Part shown: positions 52,232 to 60,927 of the stretch, piece by piece | Layout of the letters: each line of letters begins with the position of its first letter | How positions within the stretch are numbered: the stretch's first letter is position 1 | Assembly: GCF_020907985.1 (NCBI RefSeq) | Contig: NZ_JAJJPA010000004.1 | Location: forward strand, 186,001 to 250,000 | Direction: 5' to 3' | From: Kitasatospora humi | GTDB lineage: Bacteria > Actinomycetota > Actinomycetes > Streptomycetales > Streptomycetaceae | DNA: 64,000 nt | Program-made: the position numbers and the translations under genes | Notes under the pieces: generated by a model | Told to the model about the DNA's origin: nothing | The model's input: only the letters and a program-made list of their open reading frames with translations | Database searches by the model: none

Positions 52232-52307
52232 CCGGGGCGGCGGTACCCCTCCGACCAGGGGGGTGGTCACGAGCCCCCTCGAAAAGGTGCTAGAGTTTCT
52301 TCTCGTT

Positions 52308-52383
<76 letters not shown>

Positions 52384-52423
52384 TGACGACTGTTCACGAG
52401 TCAGCCTCGTGAAGGGTCACGAG

Positions 52424-52465
52424 ATCCCGCTCGGTCCGCAAGGACCGGGCGGGATTTCTGTTTTT
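52424..52465 (+). terminator. Rho-independent terminator after tRNA-Ala
   Basis: ATCCCGCTCGGTCC and GGACCGGGCGGGAT pair, with a 4-base GCAA loop, followed by TTCTGTTTTT. It is one of the few hairpins here with a T-run. The remaining gap to 52763 has no gene. Confidence 0.85.
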
Positions 52466-52763
52466 GGCGGGCCTGTTCGAGATGCGGGCGATCCGGGGGT
52501 GGGGGCGGCCCATGCCGGTGGGGTTGCCAACGGCGGTGTGACGTAGATCGCTTCGGGTTTCGCATGAACCGCTCGTCAGCCCGGGGGTGGGGAGGGCCCG
52601 TTGAAAGCGGGGCGGCCGGGGCGGGTTGTCGGTGTGCTGTCGTCGATCTGTCGGCGATCTGTGGGTGGCTGCTGCGACCTTGAGTGGTGGGTGGTCGCCG
52701 CGCATCGGCGCTCCGGCTCGACCGTGCCCGTCCAGTCGCCCTGAGCCTGAGGAGCCTGCCGCC

Positions 52764-53714
52764 ATGACCTCCGATCCGCCTTCCCGGAGTTGGGACGTTC
52801 GTCGTCTGCCAGGTGCCGAGGGCAGGACCTTCCTGGTCACCGGTGGAAACGCGGGGATCGGCTACTTCACCGCGGAACAGCTCGCCGGAACCGGGGCCGA
52901 CGTCGTGCTCGGCGGTCGGGACCCCGCGAAGGCCGAAGCCGCCATGGCCTCGATCCGCTCCCGGGTCCCCGGCGCGCGCGTGCGTCACCTCCGGCTGGAC
53001 CTCGCCGACCTGTCGTCCCTCAGGGCCTCTGTGGACGCGTTGGAGCTCGAACAGCTCGACGCGGTGGTCTACAACGCCGGAATCGCCCTCGACGAGCCAC
53101 CGCGTCGCGAAACCCAGGACGGCAACGAGCTCATGTTCGGGACCAACCACCTCGGGCACTTCGCGCTGACCCAGTGGCTGGCGCCGCTGCTGTCGGCCGC
53201 GCCGGCAGGCCGCATCGTGACGGTCGGCAGTTTCGCGGCCAGGTCCGAGCGACTGGACCTGGACGATCCGCAGTCCACCAAGGACTACCGGCCAAAGCGC
53301 ACCTACGGGCGGTCGAAGCTGGCGCAGATGCACTTCGGCTTCGAGCTCGACCGCCGCTTGCGGGCCGCCGGCAGCACGGTGCTCAGCGTGGTGGTCCACC
53401 CCGGCGGCGCGCTGGATTCCCTCACACCCGCCCGCCCGCCGGTGCACGTGACGACCGTCGGCGAGCGGCTGAGCGGCCTGCCTGCCGGCCTCTTCGTCCA
53501 GGGCAAGCACGCCGGAGCCTGGCCCGCGGTGCGGGCCGTCCTCGACCCGCAGGTGAGGGGAGGACAGCAGTGGGGACCGAGGGTCTTCGGCCTGCGGGGC
53601 AAGCCACGGCCGGAGCCCCGCTACGACAACCTGACCGACACCGCGGTCGCGGCCCGGCTTTGGGCCGTCAGCTGCGACCTGGCCGACGTCGACCCGAACC
53701 TCGGCCTCCCGTAG
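52764..53714 (+). CDS. Short-chain dehydrogenase/reductase
   Basis: A 316-residue oxidoreductase. Cofactor loop TGGNAGIG (residues 26-33), NAG (104-106), catalytic Ser156, Tyr181 and Lys185 (YGRSK). GRDPAKAEAAM after the second strand suggests NADP preference. It resembles plant-type retinol/protochlorophyllide reductase-like SDRs in layout. ATG 52764 follows GAGGAG. Codon use is like the neighbours. Close to the tRNA-Ala gene, so it may be accessory. Confidence 0.85.
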   Translation: MTSDPPSRSWDVRRLPGAEGRTFLVTGGNAGIGYFTAEQLAGTGADVVLGGRDPAKAEAAMASIRSRVPGARVRHLRLDLADLSSLRASVDALELEQLDAVVYNAGIALDEPPRRETQDGNELMFGTNHLGHFALTQWLAPLLSAAPAGRIVTVGSFAARSERLDLDDPQSTKDYRPKRTYGRSKLAQMHFGFELDRRLRAAGSTVLSVVVHPGGALDSLTPARPPVHVTTVGERLSGLPAGLFVQGKHAGAWPAVRAVLDPQVRGGQQWGPRVFGLRGKPRPEPRYDNLTDTAVAARLWAVSCDLADVDPNLGLP

Positions 53715-53763
53715 GCGTCCCACCGCCGAGACAGCGGTCCGGTGTCTGCCGCCCACTGGGCTG

Positions 53764-54051
53764 GTGGCCGGCTGGGGCGAGCCGTTCCCGCGCTGGAGCC
53801 CGTTCGTCGGCAGCCGTCGGGTGCCCCCACCCGCCGCCGTGATCCCGGTGCTGCTGGGCGGCCCGGCCCTGGTGGCGATGTTCGACCTCATGCCGCTCGC
53901 CTGGGCGGGCATCCTGCCCGAGGCGGGGTCCAGCAGCGGATGGTGGATGGCTCTGGCCCGGCTGCGCAGCGGCCCGGCGATGCCGTGGGGGCCGATCGTG
54001 CCGGCTCTGGCTCGGGCCCTGGCCTACTACCGGCGGCGCCGACCTGCCTGA
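53764..54051 (+). pseudogene. C-terminal fragment of a membrane protein
   Basis: The frame reads WGEPFPRWSPFVGSRRVPPP, then AAVIPVLLGGPALVAMFDLM and ends YYRRRRPA. That is the middle and end of a multi-span membrane protein family common in streptomycetes; the first half is missing, and the GTG at 53764 is not a credible full-length start. Confidence 0.6.
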
Positions 54052-54142
54052 CGGGCCCGCCGGTCCGGCCCGCCGAGCCCGGTCTCCAATGGACCGTTGG
54101 CCGACGGGCGCCCGGAGCGGACCAGGGCGCCCGCGACACGGA

Positions 54143-55318
54143 TCACATGACGTTGCTCTGGTAGGCGGTGGCCCCCTGCACGTTGGCGGCTATGGCGGTG
54201 TACGCCTGGATGTTCGACGCCCGTTCCAGCTCCGCGGCGCCCGGCACCAGCGACTGGTAGCGGCGGGCCTGGGCATGCCCCGCCGCCAGGGCCGGCAGTG
54301 CGGTGGCGGCCCCGGAGCGGGGGATGCCGAGGGCGTCGGCGATCGCGTCCCCGTGGAAGTGGCGGGCCAGGGCGTTCATCAGGTCCTGCGCCGACTCCTT
54401 GGTGAAGGTCGACCGCGGGGCCTGGGCGAGGAACTCGGCCGTGGCGTCGTAGAGGGCCCTGTTGAGCACCCGGCTGTTGGCGTCGGGTGCGTCGCTGGTT
54501 GAGTCCAGCAGGTCCGCGAGCGCCGACGCCTCGGCGTGACTGCGGGTGCCGAGGAAGAAGCCCTCGTCCAGGCCCAGGAGACGGGCGACGTACCACCAGT
54601 ACTCGTAGAGGCTCCGCTGCTCCTCCTCGGTCAGGACGAATCCCACGGCGGCCAGGAAGGAGTACGGCACCACGGTGAAGTCCAGCCAGGTGCGGGCGAC
54701 GTCCACCTGGTTGATCGGCAGGCCCCAACGCCCGGTGTCCCAGCCGTGCTTGAGCGCCGTCGCCCGGATCCGGGCGTGCAGCAGGCGTACTTGGACGGTC
54801 TGGAGGTAGCCGGTCGCCCCTCGAAGGAGTCCGCCCGGGAGGATCGCGCTGATCTTCCACAGGCTGGTCTCGGCGAGCCGCCGGGCCGCCATCGTGTCGA
54901 GCTGCCCGGTCTGGACGAGGAGCCGGGCGATGCTCGGCGAGCTGTAGGTGTGGGACAGCGAACCGGCGGAGAACGCGAGCGTGTTCCACAGCGGCGGCAC
55001 CAGGTGCGCGACCCGGTCACCGGCCGCCAGGGCCTCCCGGTCGACCCAGTCGGGCAGCGTTTCGAGCTGCTGCAGCAGTGCCCCGATCGCCGGCGGCGGG
55101 TCGCCCAGGGTGCTCAGGCCGTCGGCGAGCCCCTGGTTGAGGAGCCGGCGGCCGTCCTTGCCCAGGGCGTCCAACTCGGCTGTCACGGCGTCGGCGAGCG
55201 GGTCGCCCACAGTGAGCATGCGGGCCATGTGCTCGGCCCGCTCGCCGTGCGCTGCCTTCGCCGCCTCGAAGTTGACGAGGCGCTCGGGGAGCGGGGCGGT
55301 GGTGTGGGTCGTCGTCAT
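54143..55318 (-). CDS. Oxygenase MpaB family / DUF2236 protein
   Basis: A 391-residue all-helical protein related to MpaB' and latex-clearing-type haem oxygenases. LPDWVDREALAAGDRVAHLV, TYSSPSIARLLVQTG, INQVDVARTWLDFTVVPYSF and ALARHFHGDAIADALGIP are family-like. The conserved His residues could coordinate haem. ATG at 55318. The substrate is unknown. It converges with the truncated membrane gene. Confidence 0.75.
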   Translation of the reverse strand: MTTTHTTAPLPERLVNFEAAKAAHGERAEHMARMLTVGDPLADAVTAELDALGKDGRRLLNQGLADGLSTLGDPPPAIGALLQQLETLPDWVDREALAAGDRVAHLVPPLWNTLAFSAGSLSHTYSSPSIARLLVQTGQLDTMAARRLAETSLWKISAILPGGLLRGATGYLQTVQVRLLHARIRATALKHGWDTGRWGLPINQVDVARTWLDFTVVPYSFLAAVGFVLTEEEQRSLYEYWWYVARLLGLDEGFFLGTRSHAEASALADLLDSTSDAPDANSRVLNRALYDATAEFLAQAPRSTFTKESAQDLMNALARHFHGDAIADALGIPRSGAATALPALAAGHAQARRYQSLVPGAAELERASNIQAYTAIAANVQGATAYQSNVM

Positions 55319-55378
55319 AGATGTGTGATCCGGTCCGGTGAAGGTGTGTCAGTTCGAACTGTCTGAAAGGCTACGGGC

Positions 55379-55957
55379 ATGCGATTCGATGCCGTTCCGA
55401 TGCCGCCCGCCGTCGCCGCCCGGCCGCGGGACGAGCGGGGCTACCCGGTGCCCGCGATCACGCCCTGGGAGGACGGGGAGCCGACGTTCGCGCTCACCGA
55501 CTACGAGCGCAGCGCCCGGTGCGCGCGCCGGCGGGAGTGCTCGGTGTGCGGGGAGCTCATGGAGCGGGGGCCGGTGTGGCGGGTGGTGGGCACCACCGAG
55601 GCCGAGGCGATCGGGCGGGCGCTGGCCGCCGGGGCGCCGTACCGCAACATGGCCCCGACCCTGGAGGGGCCGGGGCACCGGGCCTGCATGCTCTACGCGT
55701 CGATGGTCTGCCCGTACCTGGCCCGCCCCAACGCCCGGCGCTCGCGGGACGTGCAGGGGGCGGAGGAGGTGACGGGCGAGCTGGTCCGCGGCAGGGCCCG
55801 GGGCACCATGGGGGCGGTGGTCGGCTTCGCGGACTACGAGTTCGCGATCACCGCCACCCGGGTGCTGTTCCGGTTCCTGGACGTGGTGGAGTTCCTGCCG
55901 CACCAGGAGGCGGCCGACCAGCTGGCCGCGCTCCGGGCCGAGCTTCAGGGGCGGTAG
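55379..55957 (+). CDS. Hypothetical protein with Cys-rich motif
   Basis: A 192-residue protein. RCARRRECSVCGELMERGPV forms a possible zinc site; HRACMLYASMVCPYLARPNA supplies further Cys/His. The end (ADYEFAITATRVLFRFLDVV) is hydrophobic. Such proteins occur in phage-like and nucleic-acid contexts, but I do not recognise a specific family. It overlaps the convergent lipoprotein gene by 13 bases. Confidence 0.6.
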   Translation: MRFDAVPMPPAVAARPRDERGYPVPAITPWEDGEPTFALTDYERSARCARRRECSVCGELMERGPVWRVVGTTEAEAIGRALAAGAPYRNMAPTLEGPGHRACMLYASMVCPYLARPNARRSRDVQGAEEVTGELVRGRARGTMGAVVGFADYEFAITATRVLFRFLDVVEFLPHQEAADQLAALRAELQGR

Positions 55958-57108
55958 GCGGGCAGGCCCGGCATGGCGGCGCCGCCCGGGTGCGGGAGCA
56001 GCTCGCCGTCGGCAGGCATGGCGGCGGTGCCGTTCGGGGTGCGGACGGTGACCTCCTTGCCGTCCGGCGAGAAGGCGGGCTCGGTGTAGTCGGTGGTGGC
56101 CCCCGGGGTGAGGTCCTGGGGGGTGATCGTGTTCTGGCCCAGCCGCACCTCGAAGAGGTGGTCGTGGCCGCCGACCGAGCGGACGAAGACCACCTCGTTG
56201 CCGTCCGGTGAGAGCGCCGGCTCGGAGCCCTCGGTGAGCTTGTAGCCCTGCTGGCGCGTGTAGTCGTCGCGGATGTAGACCGAGCCGTCGGCGGTGTTCT
56301 CGTAGGCGATGCTGCCATGGGTGCCGCCCACGTTCGCCCAGGTGTTGGCGGTCTGCGGCAGGGTGACCGGTCCGTTGTCGCCGGGGGCCCCGGCGCTGAG
56401 CGGCAGCACCGTGGGGGTGCCGTTGACGGCGTCGCCCCGCACCTGCATCAGCTTGGTGGTGCCGCCCCGGTCGGCGGTGAAGATGATGGTGTCCCGGTTC
56501 GGGAGGCCGATCTGGGGATCGGGCATGGTCATCATCCAGGTGGGGTGCGACCAGGTCTGGCCGCCGGGGTTCTTGGCGGCCACGATCTGGTCGGTGCCGT
56601 CCGGCTTGGCGGTCACCAGGTCGCCGTTGCCGTTGACGAACACCGCCCTGCTGCCGTCCGGGGCCCAGGCGAGGTCGCGCACCCGGGTGTGGAAGTCGAC
56701 GACGGAGTCGGGCATCTGCACCAGGTTGGTGCCGTTGCTGATGGTCAGGTGCGGGGTGCCGGTGCCGCGGGTGGGCGCGCCGGGGCCGCTCGGCGTGGCG
56801 CTGCCGCCGGGAGCCGGGGCACCCGTGCGGGTCGCGGACGGCCTCGGGGTGGTGCCGTTTCCGGTGGGCGTCGAGCCGGCGGCGGGCGTCTGGGCTCCGG
56901 GGGCCGACGGGGTGGCGGTGGCCGACGGGACGGCGGCGGGTGACGACGCGGCGGGCTCGGTGGCGGTGAGCGTCGCGGCGGGCGAGGACGCGGCCGACGG
57001 CGCGGCGCCGTCCGGCCCGCAGGCCGTCAGCAGCAGGGTGGAGCCGACGCTCAGCGCGGCGGTGAGGGCCAGAGCGGCGGCGGAGCCGCGACGACGGCGA
57101 ACGGCCAT
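55945..57108 (-). CDS. Lipoprotein with TolB/PD40-like repeats
   Basis: A 387-residue exported lipoprotein. Signal AAALALTAALSVGSTLLLTACG ends in the LTAC lipobox; a Ser/Pro/Thr/Ala-rich linker of about 80 residues follows; the C-terminal 250 residues hold beta-propeller blades: LAWAPDGSRAVFVNGNGDL, PALSPDGNEVVFVRSVGG and PAFSPDGKEVTVRTPNGT. PD40 blades bind proteins or glycans. ATG 57108 is preferred because it begins the signal peptide. Confidence 0.8.
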   Translation of the reverse strand: MAVRRRRGSAAALALTAALSVGSTLLLTACGPDGAAPSAASSPAATLTATEPAASSPAAVPSATATPSAPGAQTPAAGSTPTGNGTTPRPSATRTGAPAPGGSATPSGPGAPTRGTGTPHLTISNGTNLVQMPDSVVDFHTRVRDLAWAPDGSRAVFVNGNGDLVTAKPDGTDQIVAAKNPGGQTWSHPTWMMTMPDPQIGLPNRDTIIFTADRGGTTKLMQVRGDAVNGTPTVLPLSAGAPGDNGPVTLPQTANTWANVGGTHGSIAYENTADGSVYIRDDYTRQQGYKLTEGSEPALSPDGNEVVFVRSVGGHDHLFEVRLGQNTITPQDLTPGATTDYTEPAFSPDGKEVTVRTPNGTAAMPADGELLPHPGGAAMPGLPAYRP

Positions 57109-57214
57109 GGGAACTTCCCCCCGGAAGGTGCGGTGTTCAGCTGGTGTGGGCACCAGTCTGGCGGCCGCAACGTCCGGTTCCGGTCGGGCGGCCGTCACAG
57201 CTCTGTCACAAGCC

Positions 57215-57757
57215 CTACAAGCCCAGGGTGCGGGCCCGCAGCGCCGCCCGTTCCAGCAGCCGGTGGATGTCGGCCTGCCGGGTGGTGGGCCGGTCGTTGT
57301 ACTCGTCCGGGGAGTTGACGGGGCGTCCGGTGGCGTGCAGCACCTCCATCACCTGGACCCGCGCCGTCTGCACGGTGGCCGGGCGGCCGTAGCCGTGGGC
57401 CAGCACGGCCGCCTGGGCGCCGAGCAGGCAGACCCGCCCGTCGGCGTCCCACAGCGCGCCCTGCAGCCAGCCGGCGGCGGCGAGGTAACGGGAGGTCAGC
57501 TCCAGGTGCTGGGCCGCGCTGACCGGCACCGGCCGGGCGGGGCGGCGGGCCAGCCGGTCCAGCGCGGTGCGGCGGGGGAGCGGGTGCCCGGCGTACCAGG
57601 GCTGCACGGTCCGGCCCAGCGGGCAGACGTACGCCACCGGGTGCCGGGCCGGGGCCGGCAGCCCGGCGAGGTAGGCCTCGATCTCGGCGATCAGGCCGGT
57701 GGCATCGACGGTGAGGTCGACGACGGGTGGGGTTGGTGGCAGCAGGGTCGGATGCAC
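57215..57757 (-). CDS. Hypothetical DUF6197-like protein
   Basis: A 180-residue protein. AAGWLQGALWDADGRVCLLGA is typical of the DUF6197 core, followed by YGRPATVQTARVQVMEVL. GTG 57757 has AGAGGAG eight bases upstream; an ATG at 57793 is an alternative. Function unknown. Confidence 0.6.
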   Translation of the reverse strand: MHPTLLPPTPPVVDLTVDATGLIAEIEAYLAGLPAPARHPVAYVCPLGRTVQPWYAGHPLPRRTALDRLARRPARPVPVSAAQHLELTSRYLAAAGWLQGALWDADGRVCLLGAQAAVLAHGYGRPATVQTARVQVMEVLHATGRPVNSPDEYNDRPTTRQADIHRLLERAALRARTLGL

Positions 57758-57855
57758 GGCAGGTCTCCTCTGTCCGTATTTGTGCCGTTTCATCCTGCGG
57801 GTCCGGGGTCGCACGCGCACGCAAGCCCCGGGTCCGTGTCGCCTCCGGGGCGGCC

Positions 57856-59094
57856 TCAGACGGCCGCGAGGGCCGCCAGCGCGCTGCGGATCTCCGCCGC
57901 CGGGTCACCCGCGTGGTAGGGGTGCTCGCTCGGTTCGATGGCGTCCAGGAACTCCTGGTAGCGCACCGCGTAGCCGAGGTGCCCGAACGGCGCGGCCAGT
58001 CGCAGCGCCCGCTCCGGATCGCAACCCGGCACCAGGGTGCGCCAGCTCTCGCACCAGGCGGCGGCCGCCTGGGCCCAGCGCTCCTCGGAGCAGAACTCCT
58101 TCGGCCGCAGCCCGTCGATCGCCGGGTGCCCGTAACAGGCGTCGGCGAAGTCCACCAGCACCGTGCGGCGGCCGTCGGAGCGCCAGTTGCCGGGGTGGAA
58201 GTCGCCGTGCAGCACCACGTCGGGCAGCCCACATGCGGTCAACTGCTCCACCAGGTGCGGCAGACGGGCGACCAGGGCGCGAGCGTCGGCCAGTTCGGCG
58301 GCGGTCAGCTCGGCGGCGGCCGGGCCGTCGAGGAGCGCCTCGACGGCCGGGACCAGGGCGGCCGGGGTGCGGTCCCGCAGTCCGGCCGGGGCACCGCCCG
58401 GGTAGCTCGCGGCGAGTGCGGCCTGGGCCCGGACCAGCCGCGGCACCGCGTCGGCGACCACCTCGGCGGACGGGCCCCAGCAGTCCTCGCCGGGCACGTG
58501 GTCGAGCAGCAGCAGACGCCGGCCCGGATCGGCGGCCACCACCGTCGGGGTCGACTCCGGGTCCACCGAGGCGAACAGGGCGATCACCGCGGCCTCGTCC
58601 ACCGCGAACTGCCGCCCCGTCTTCAGCCAGACCGGCCCGGCGGCGGTGGGCAGCCGGAACAGCCCGGCCAGGTTCCAGGTCTTCACCTGCTCGACCGGAC
58701 CCGTGGGTTGGCGGCCGGCCGCCGCCAGCGCCTGCTCCGCCCAGTCCAGCGCGGCCCGCACCCCGGCGGCGGTGGCGTACCCGGCGCGGTGCGGCTGCGG
58801 ACGCAGCGCCTCCCGCTCGGCCGGCGTGGCGGGCCGCAGCACCAGGTCGGCGGGCGGCTCGGCCAGCAGCTCGGCGTGGTAGCTCACCAGGCCGCCGCGT
58901 CCGCCGCCCCCGCCCCGGACGTCCAGCAGGCGCAGCACCACGGTCGGCACGCCCAGCAGTTCGGCCAGGTGCTGGTTCACCGGCGCCACGTCGTGCCAGC
59001 GCGGCCGGTCCACCGGGAACGGTCCGACCACCCCCAACTGCCGTTCGTGATGGGTCAGCAGGACGTTCACCGTACGATCGGTAGCACTGTTCAC
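57856..59094 (-). CDS. Aminoglycoside phosphotransferase-fold kinase
   Basis: A 412-residue protein. An N-terminal domain (residues about 1-90) has FPVDRPRWHDVAPVNQHLAE, then the APH kinase: VLHGDFHPGNWRSDGRRTVL with the catalytic Asp and Asn, and VDFADACYGHPAIDGL. Two-domain APH proteins of this kind often phosphorylate sugars or small metabolites and not antibiotics. GTG 59094 is chosen; 59070 is possible. Divergent from the ABC ATPase. Confidence 0.8.
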   Translation of the reverse strand: MNSATDRTVNVLLTHHERQLGVVGPFPVDRPRWHDVAPVNQHLAELLGVPTVVLRLLDVRGGGGGRGGLVSYHAELLAEPPADLVLRPATPAEREALRPQPHRAGYATAAGVRAALDWAEQALAAAGRQPTGPVEQVKTWNLAGLFRLPTAAGPVWLKTGRQFAVDEAAVIALFASVDPESTPTVVAADPGRRLLLLDHVPGEDCWGPSAEVVADAVPRLVRAQAALAASYPGGAPAGLRDRTPAALVPAVEALLDGPAAAELTAAELADARALVARLPHLVEQLTACGLPDVVLHGDFHPGNWRSDGRRTVLVDFADACYGHPAIDGLRPKEFCSEERWAQAAAAWCESWRTLVPGCDPERALRLAAPFGHLGYAVRYQEFLDAIEPSEHPYHAGDPAAEIRSALAALAAV

Positions 59095-59155
59095 CGGGGC
59101 AGTCTGCTGGTCGAACGGGTGGTCGGCGAGCGAATTTCGAAGGGGGGTGCGGCGA

Positions 59156-60151
59156 GTGACCGGGCTGCGACTCGCTGGGGTGGGCAAGCGCTACCGACGC
59201 GGTGGACCATGGGTGTTGCGCGATCTGGAGCTGACGTTGCCGGCCGGTGCGCTGGTGCGGATCGAGGGCGCCAACGGCAGCGGCAAGTCCACCCTGCTCA
59301 AGCTGGTCGGCGGGATCGAGCCGCCGAGCCGGGGGCGGATCGAGACGTCCGGTCGGCGGGCCTACGTGCCCGAACGGTTCCCGCCCGCGCTGCCGTTCGA
59401 CGCCGGCGACTACCTCTGCCGGCTGGGCCGGATCCACGGGCTGAGCGCCCGGACGGCGGCCGAGCGGACCGCGTACTGGTTGGAGCGGTTCGGGATCGCC
59501 GACCGGGCCGGCACCCCGCTCAACCGGCTCTCCAAGGGCACCTGCCAGAAGGTGGCCGTCGCCCAGGCACTGCTCGCCGAGGCCGATGTGCTGCTGCTGG
59601 ACGAGGCGTGGACCGGGCTCGACCAGGCCGCCCGGGCGGTGCTCGACGAGGCGGCGGCCGAACGCGCCGGACAGGGCGGCACGGTGCTCTTCGTGGACCA
59701 CGATCCTCCGCCGTCCTCCGGCCCGGGGTACCCCCATCGCCTCGCCGGGCTGACCACCGCCGCCTACCTGGTCCAGGACGGGCGGGTGACGGCGCGTGAG
59801 GTGCCGGCGGCGTCGGCCCCCGGCCCGGGGGCGCCCCCGGGGGAAGACCGGGGACGGATGCAGCTGCTGGTCGCCGCCACCGCCGAGCTGCCCGAGCTGC
59901 TGCCCGGCACCCCGGAGCGCAGGCCGCAGCCGGACGGCACGGTGCGGCTGCTGGTGGCCGCCGAGCACTCGGACGCGCTGTTGCGCCGACTGCTCGGTGG
60001 GTCCGCGCCGGCGCACATCCTGGAGGTGACGCGCGTGGCGGCACAGTCGGGTCCGGAAGCGAAGCCGCTGGTGGCACGGGCGAGTTCGGAGACTCGGACG
60101 GTGGCGGAGCGGGCGAGTGCGGAGCCTCGGACGGCGGCGGAGCGGGGATGA
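59156..60151 (+). CDS. ABC transporter ATP-binding protein
   Basis: A 331-residue ATPase. Walker A GANGSGKST, signature LSKGTCQKVAVAQALL, Walker B DVLLLDEAWTGLD, and the switch His in FVDHDP. Immediately after the switch a peptide PPSSGPGYPH interrupts the normal fold; it is encoded by the palindromic insert at 59704-59738. The last 110 residues are not ATPase. GTG 59156 has GGGGGG eight bases upstream. Partner permease overlaps its stop. Confidence 0.82.
   Translation: MTGLRLAGVGKRYRRGGPWVLRDLELTLPAGALVRIEGANGSGKSTLLKLVGGIEPPSRGRIETSGRRAYVPERFPPALPFDAGDYLCRLGRIHGLSARTAAERTAYWLERFGIADRAGTPLNRLSKGTCQKVAVAQALLAEADVLLLDEAWTGLDQAARAVLDEAAAERAGQGGTVLFVDHDPPPSSGPGYPHRLAGLTTAAYLVQDGRVTAREVPAASAPGPGAPPGEDRGRMQLLVAATAELPELLPGTPERRPQPDGTVRLLVAAEHSDALLRRLLGGSAPAHILEVTRVAAQSGPEAKPLVARASSETRTVAERASAEPRTAAERG
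59704..59738. repeat. GC-rich palindromic insert in the ABC ATPase gene
   Basis: CCTCCGGCCCGGGGTACCCCCAT is the core. It is inserted in frame directly after the switch histidine codons and encodes PPSSGPGYPH. A related stretch at 59816-59846 (CCCCCGGCCCGGGGGCGCCC) may be another copy. Confidence 0.7.
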
Positions 60152-60870
60152 CGGCGCTGACCCGCTATCAGGTGGAGCTTCTGCTGCGCTCGCAGCGCTG
60201 GCTGCCGCCGTTCCTCGGCTACGCGCTGCTGCTGGCCGTCGGCGTGCAGACCGGCAGCCCGCTGCTGGACAGCCTCGGCGTGAACGCCGCACTGCTGGTG
60301 CCCGTGACCGCCTGGTACGCCCGGAGCACGCTGGCCGATCCTCCCCCAGCCTCCGGCCGGGGGTACCCCCATGCGGCCCGGGCGGTGCTGGTGGCCGCGC
60401 GGGGCGCGGCCCGCGTCCAACTCGCCGCGCTGCTCGCGGCGCTGCTGGCCGGACTGCTGCTGGCGGTGCTCGGAACGGCGGCGGTCTGGGCGCTCAGCGG
60501 GCCCACCGCCATCCCCCAGCCCCCGGCCGGGGGGACGCCCACGCCGGGCCACCAGGTGTCCGTGCCGGGTGCCCTGCTGGCCGGCCTGCTCGCCGCGGTG
60601 ACCTGTGTGCTCACCGGGCTGGCCGTCGGCGCGCTCTGCCACCGGCCGGTGCTGCTGCGCGCCGGCTACGGGATGCTGGGCGCGCTGGGGCTCTCCGTGC
60701 TGGTGCTGGTGATGCCGGGCTCGCCGGCCAACCAGGCGGTGCGGGCCCTGGTCACCGGCTCCCGGCTGGCCCGGGTGGAGCTGCCGGTGCTCGCGCTGGT
60801 CACCGCCGCGGTGCCGGCCGCTCTGGTCGGGGCCGGCTCGGCGTGGCTGGCCGGACGGCGGACCGAGTGA
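60148..60870 (+). CDS. ABC transporter membrane protein
   Basis: A 240-residue protein with about six hydrophobic segments, coupled to the ATPase by an ATGA overlap. RSQRWLPPFLGYALLLAVG and AALLAALLAGLLLAVLGTA are membrane segments. No signature beyond the ABC-2 layout is visible. Two palindromic inserts (60340 and 60511) add PPPASGRGYPH and a Pro/Gly-rich loop between the segments. Substrate unknown. Confidence 0.72.
   Translation: MTALTRYQVELLLRSQRWLPPFLGYALLLAVGVQTGSPLLDSLGVNAALLVPVTAWYARSTLADPPPASGRGYPHAARAVLVAARGAARVQLAALLAALLAGLLLAVLGTAAVWALSGPTAIPQPPAGGTPTPGHQVSVPGALLAGLLAAVTCVLTGLAVGALCHRPVLLRAGYGMLGALGLSVLVLVMPGSPANQAVRALVTGSRLARVELPVLALVTAAVPAALVGAGSAWLAGRRTE
60340..60372. repeat. 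GC-rich palindromic insert in the permease gene, copy 1
   Basis: CCTCCGGCCGGGGGTACCCC with flanking CCTCCCCCAG and CAT. It encodes DPPPASGRGYPHA, almost identical to the ATPase insert, in the same phase. Confidence 0.75.
60511..60543. repeat. GC-rich palindromic insert in the permease gene, copy 2
   Basis: CCCCAGCCCCCGGCCGGGGGG, a shorter relative of the 60340 element. It encodes IPQPPAGGTPTPG inside the same gene. Confidence 0.6.
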
Positions 60871-60927
60871 TGTCTATCGTGACGTCATCCTGACCAGCCC
60901 CCAGCCGTCCACCGCCGGAGGCCCCGC

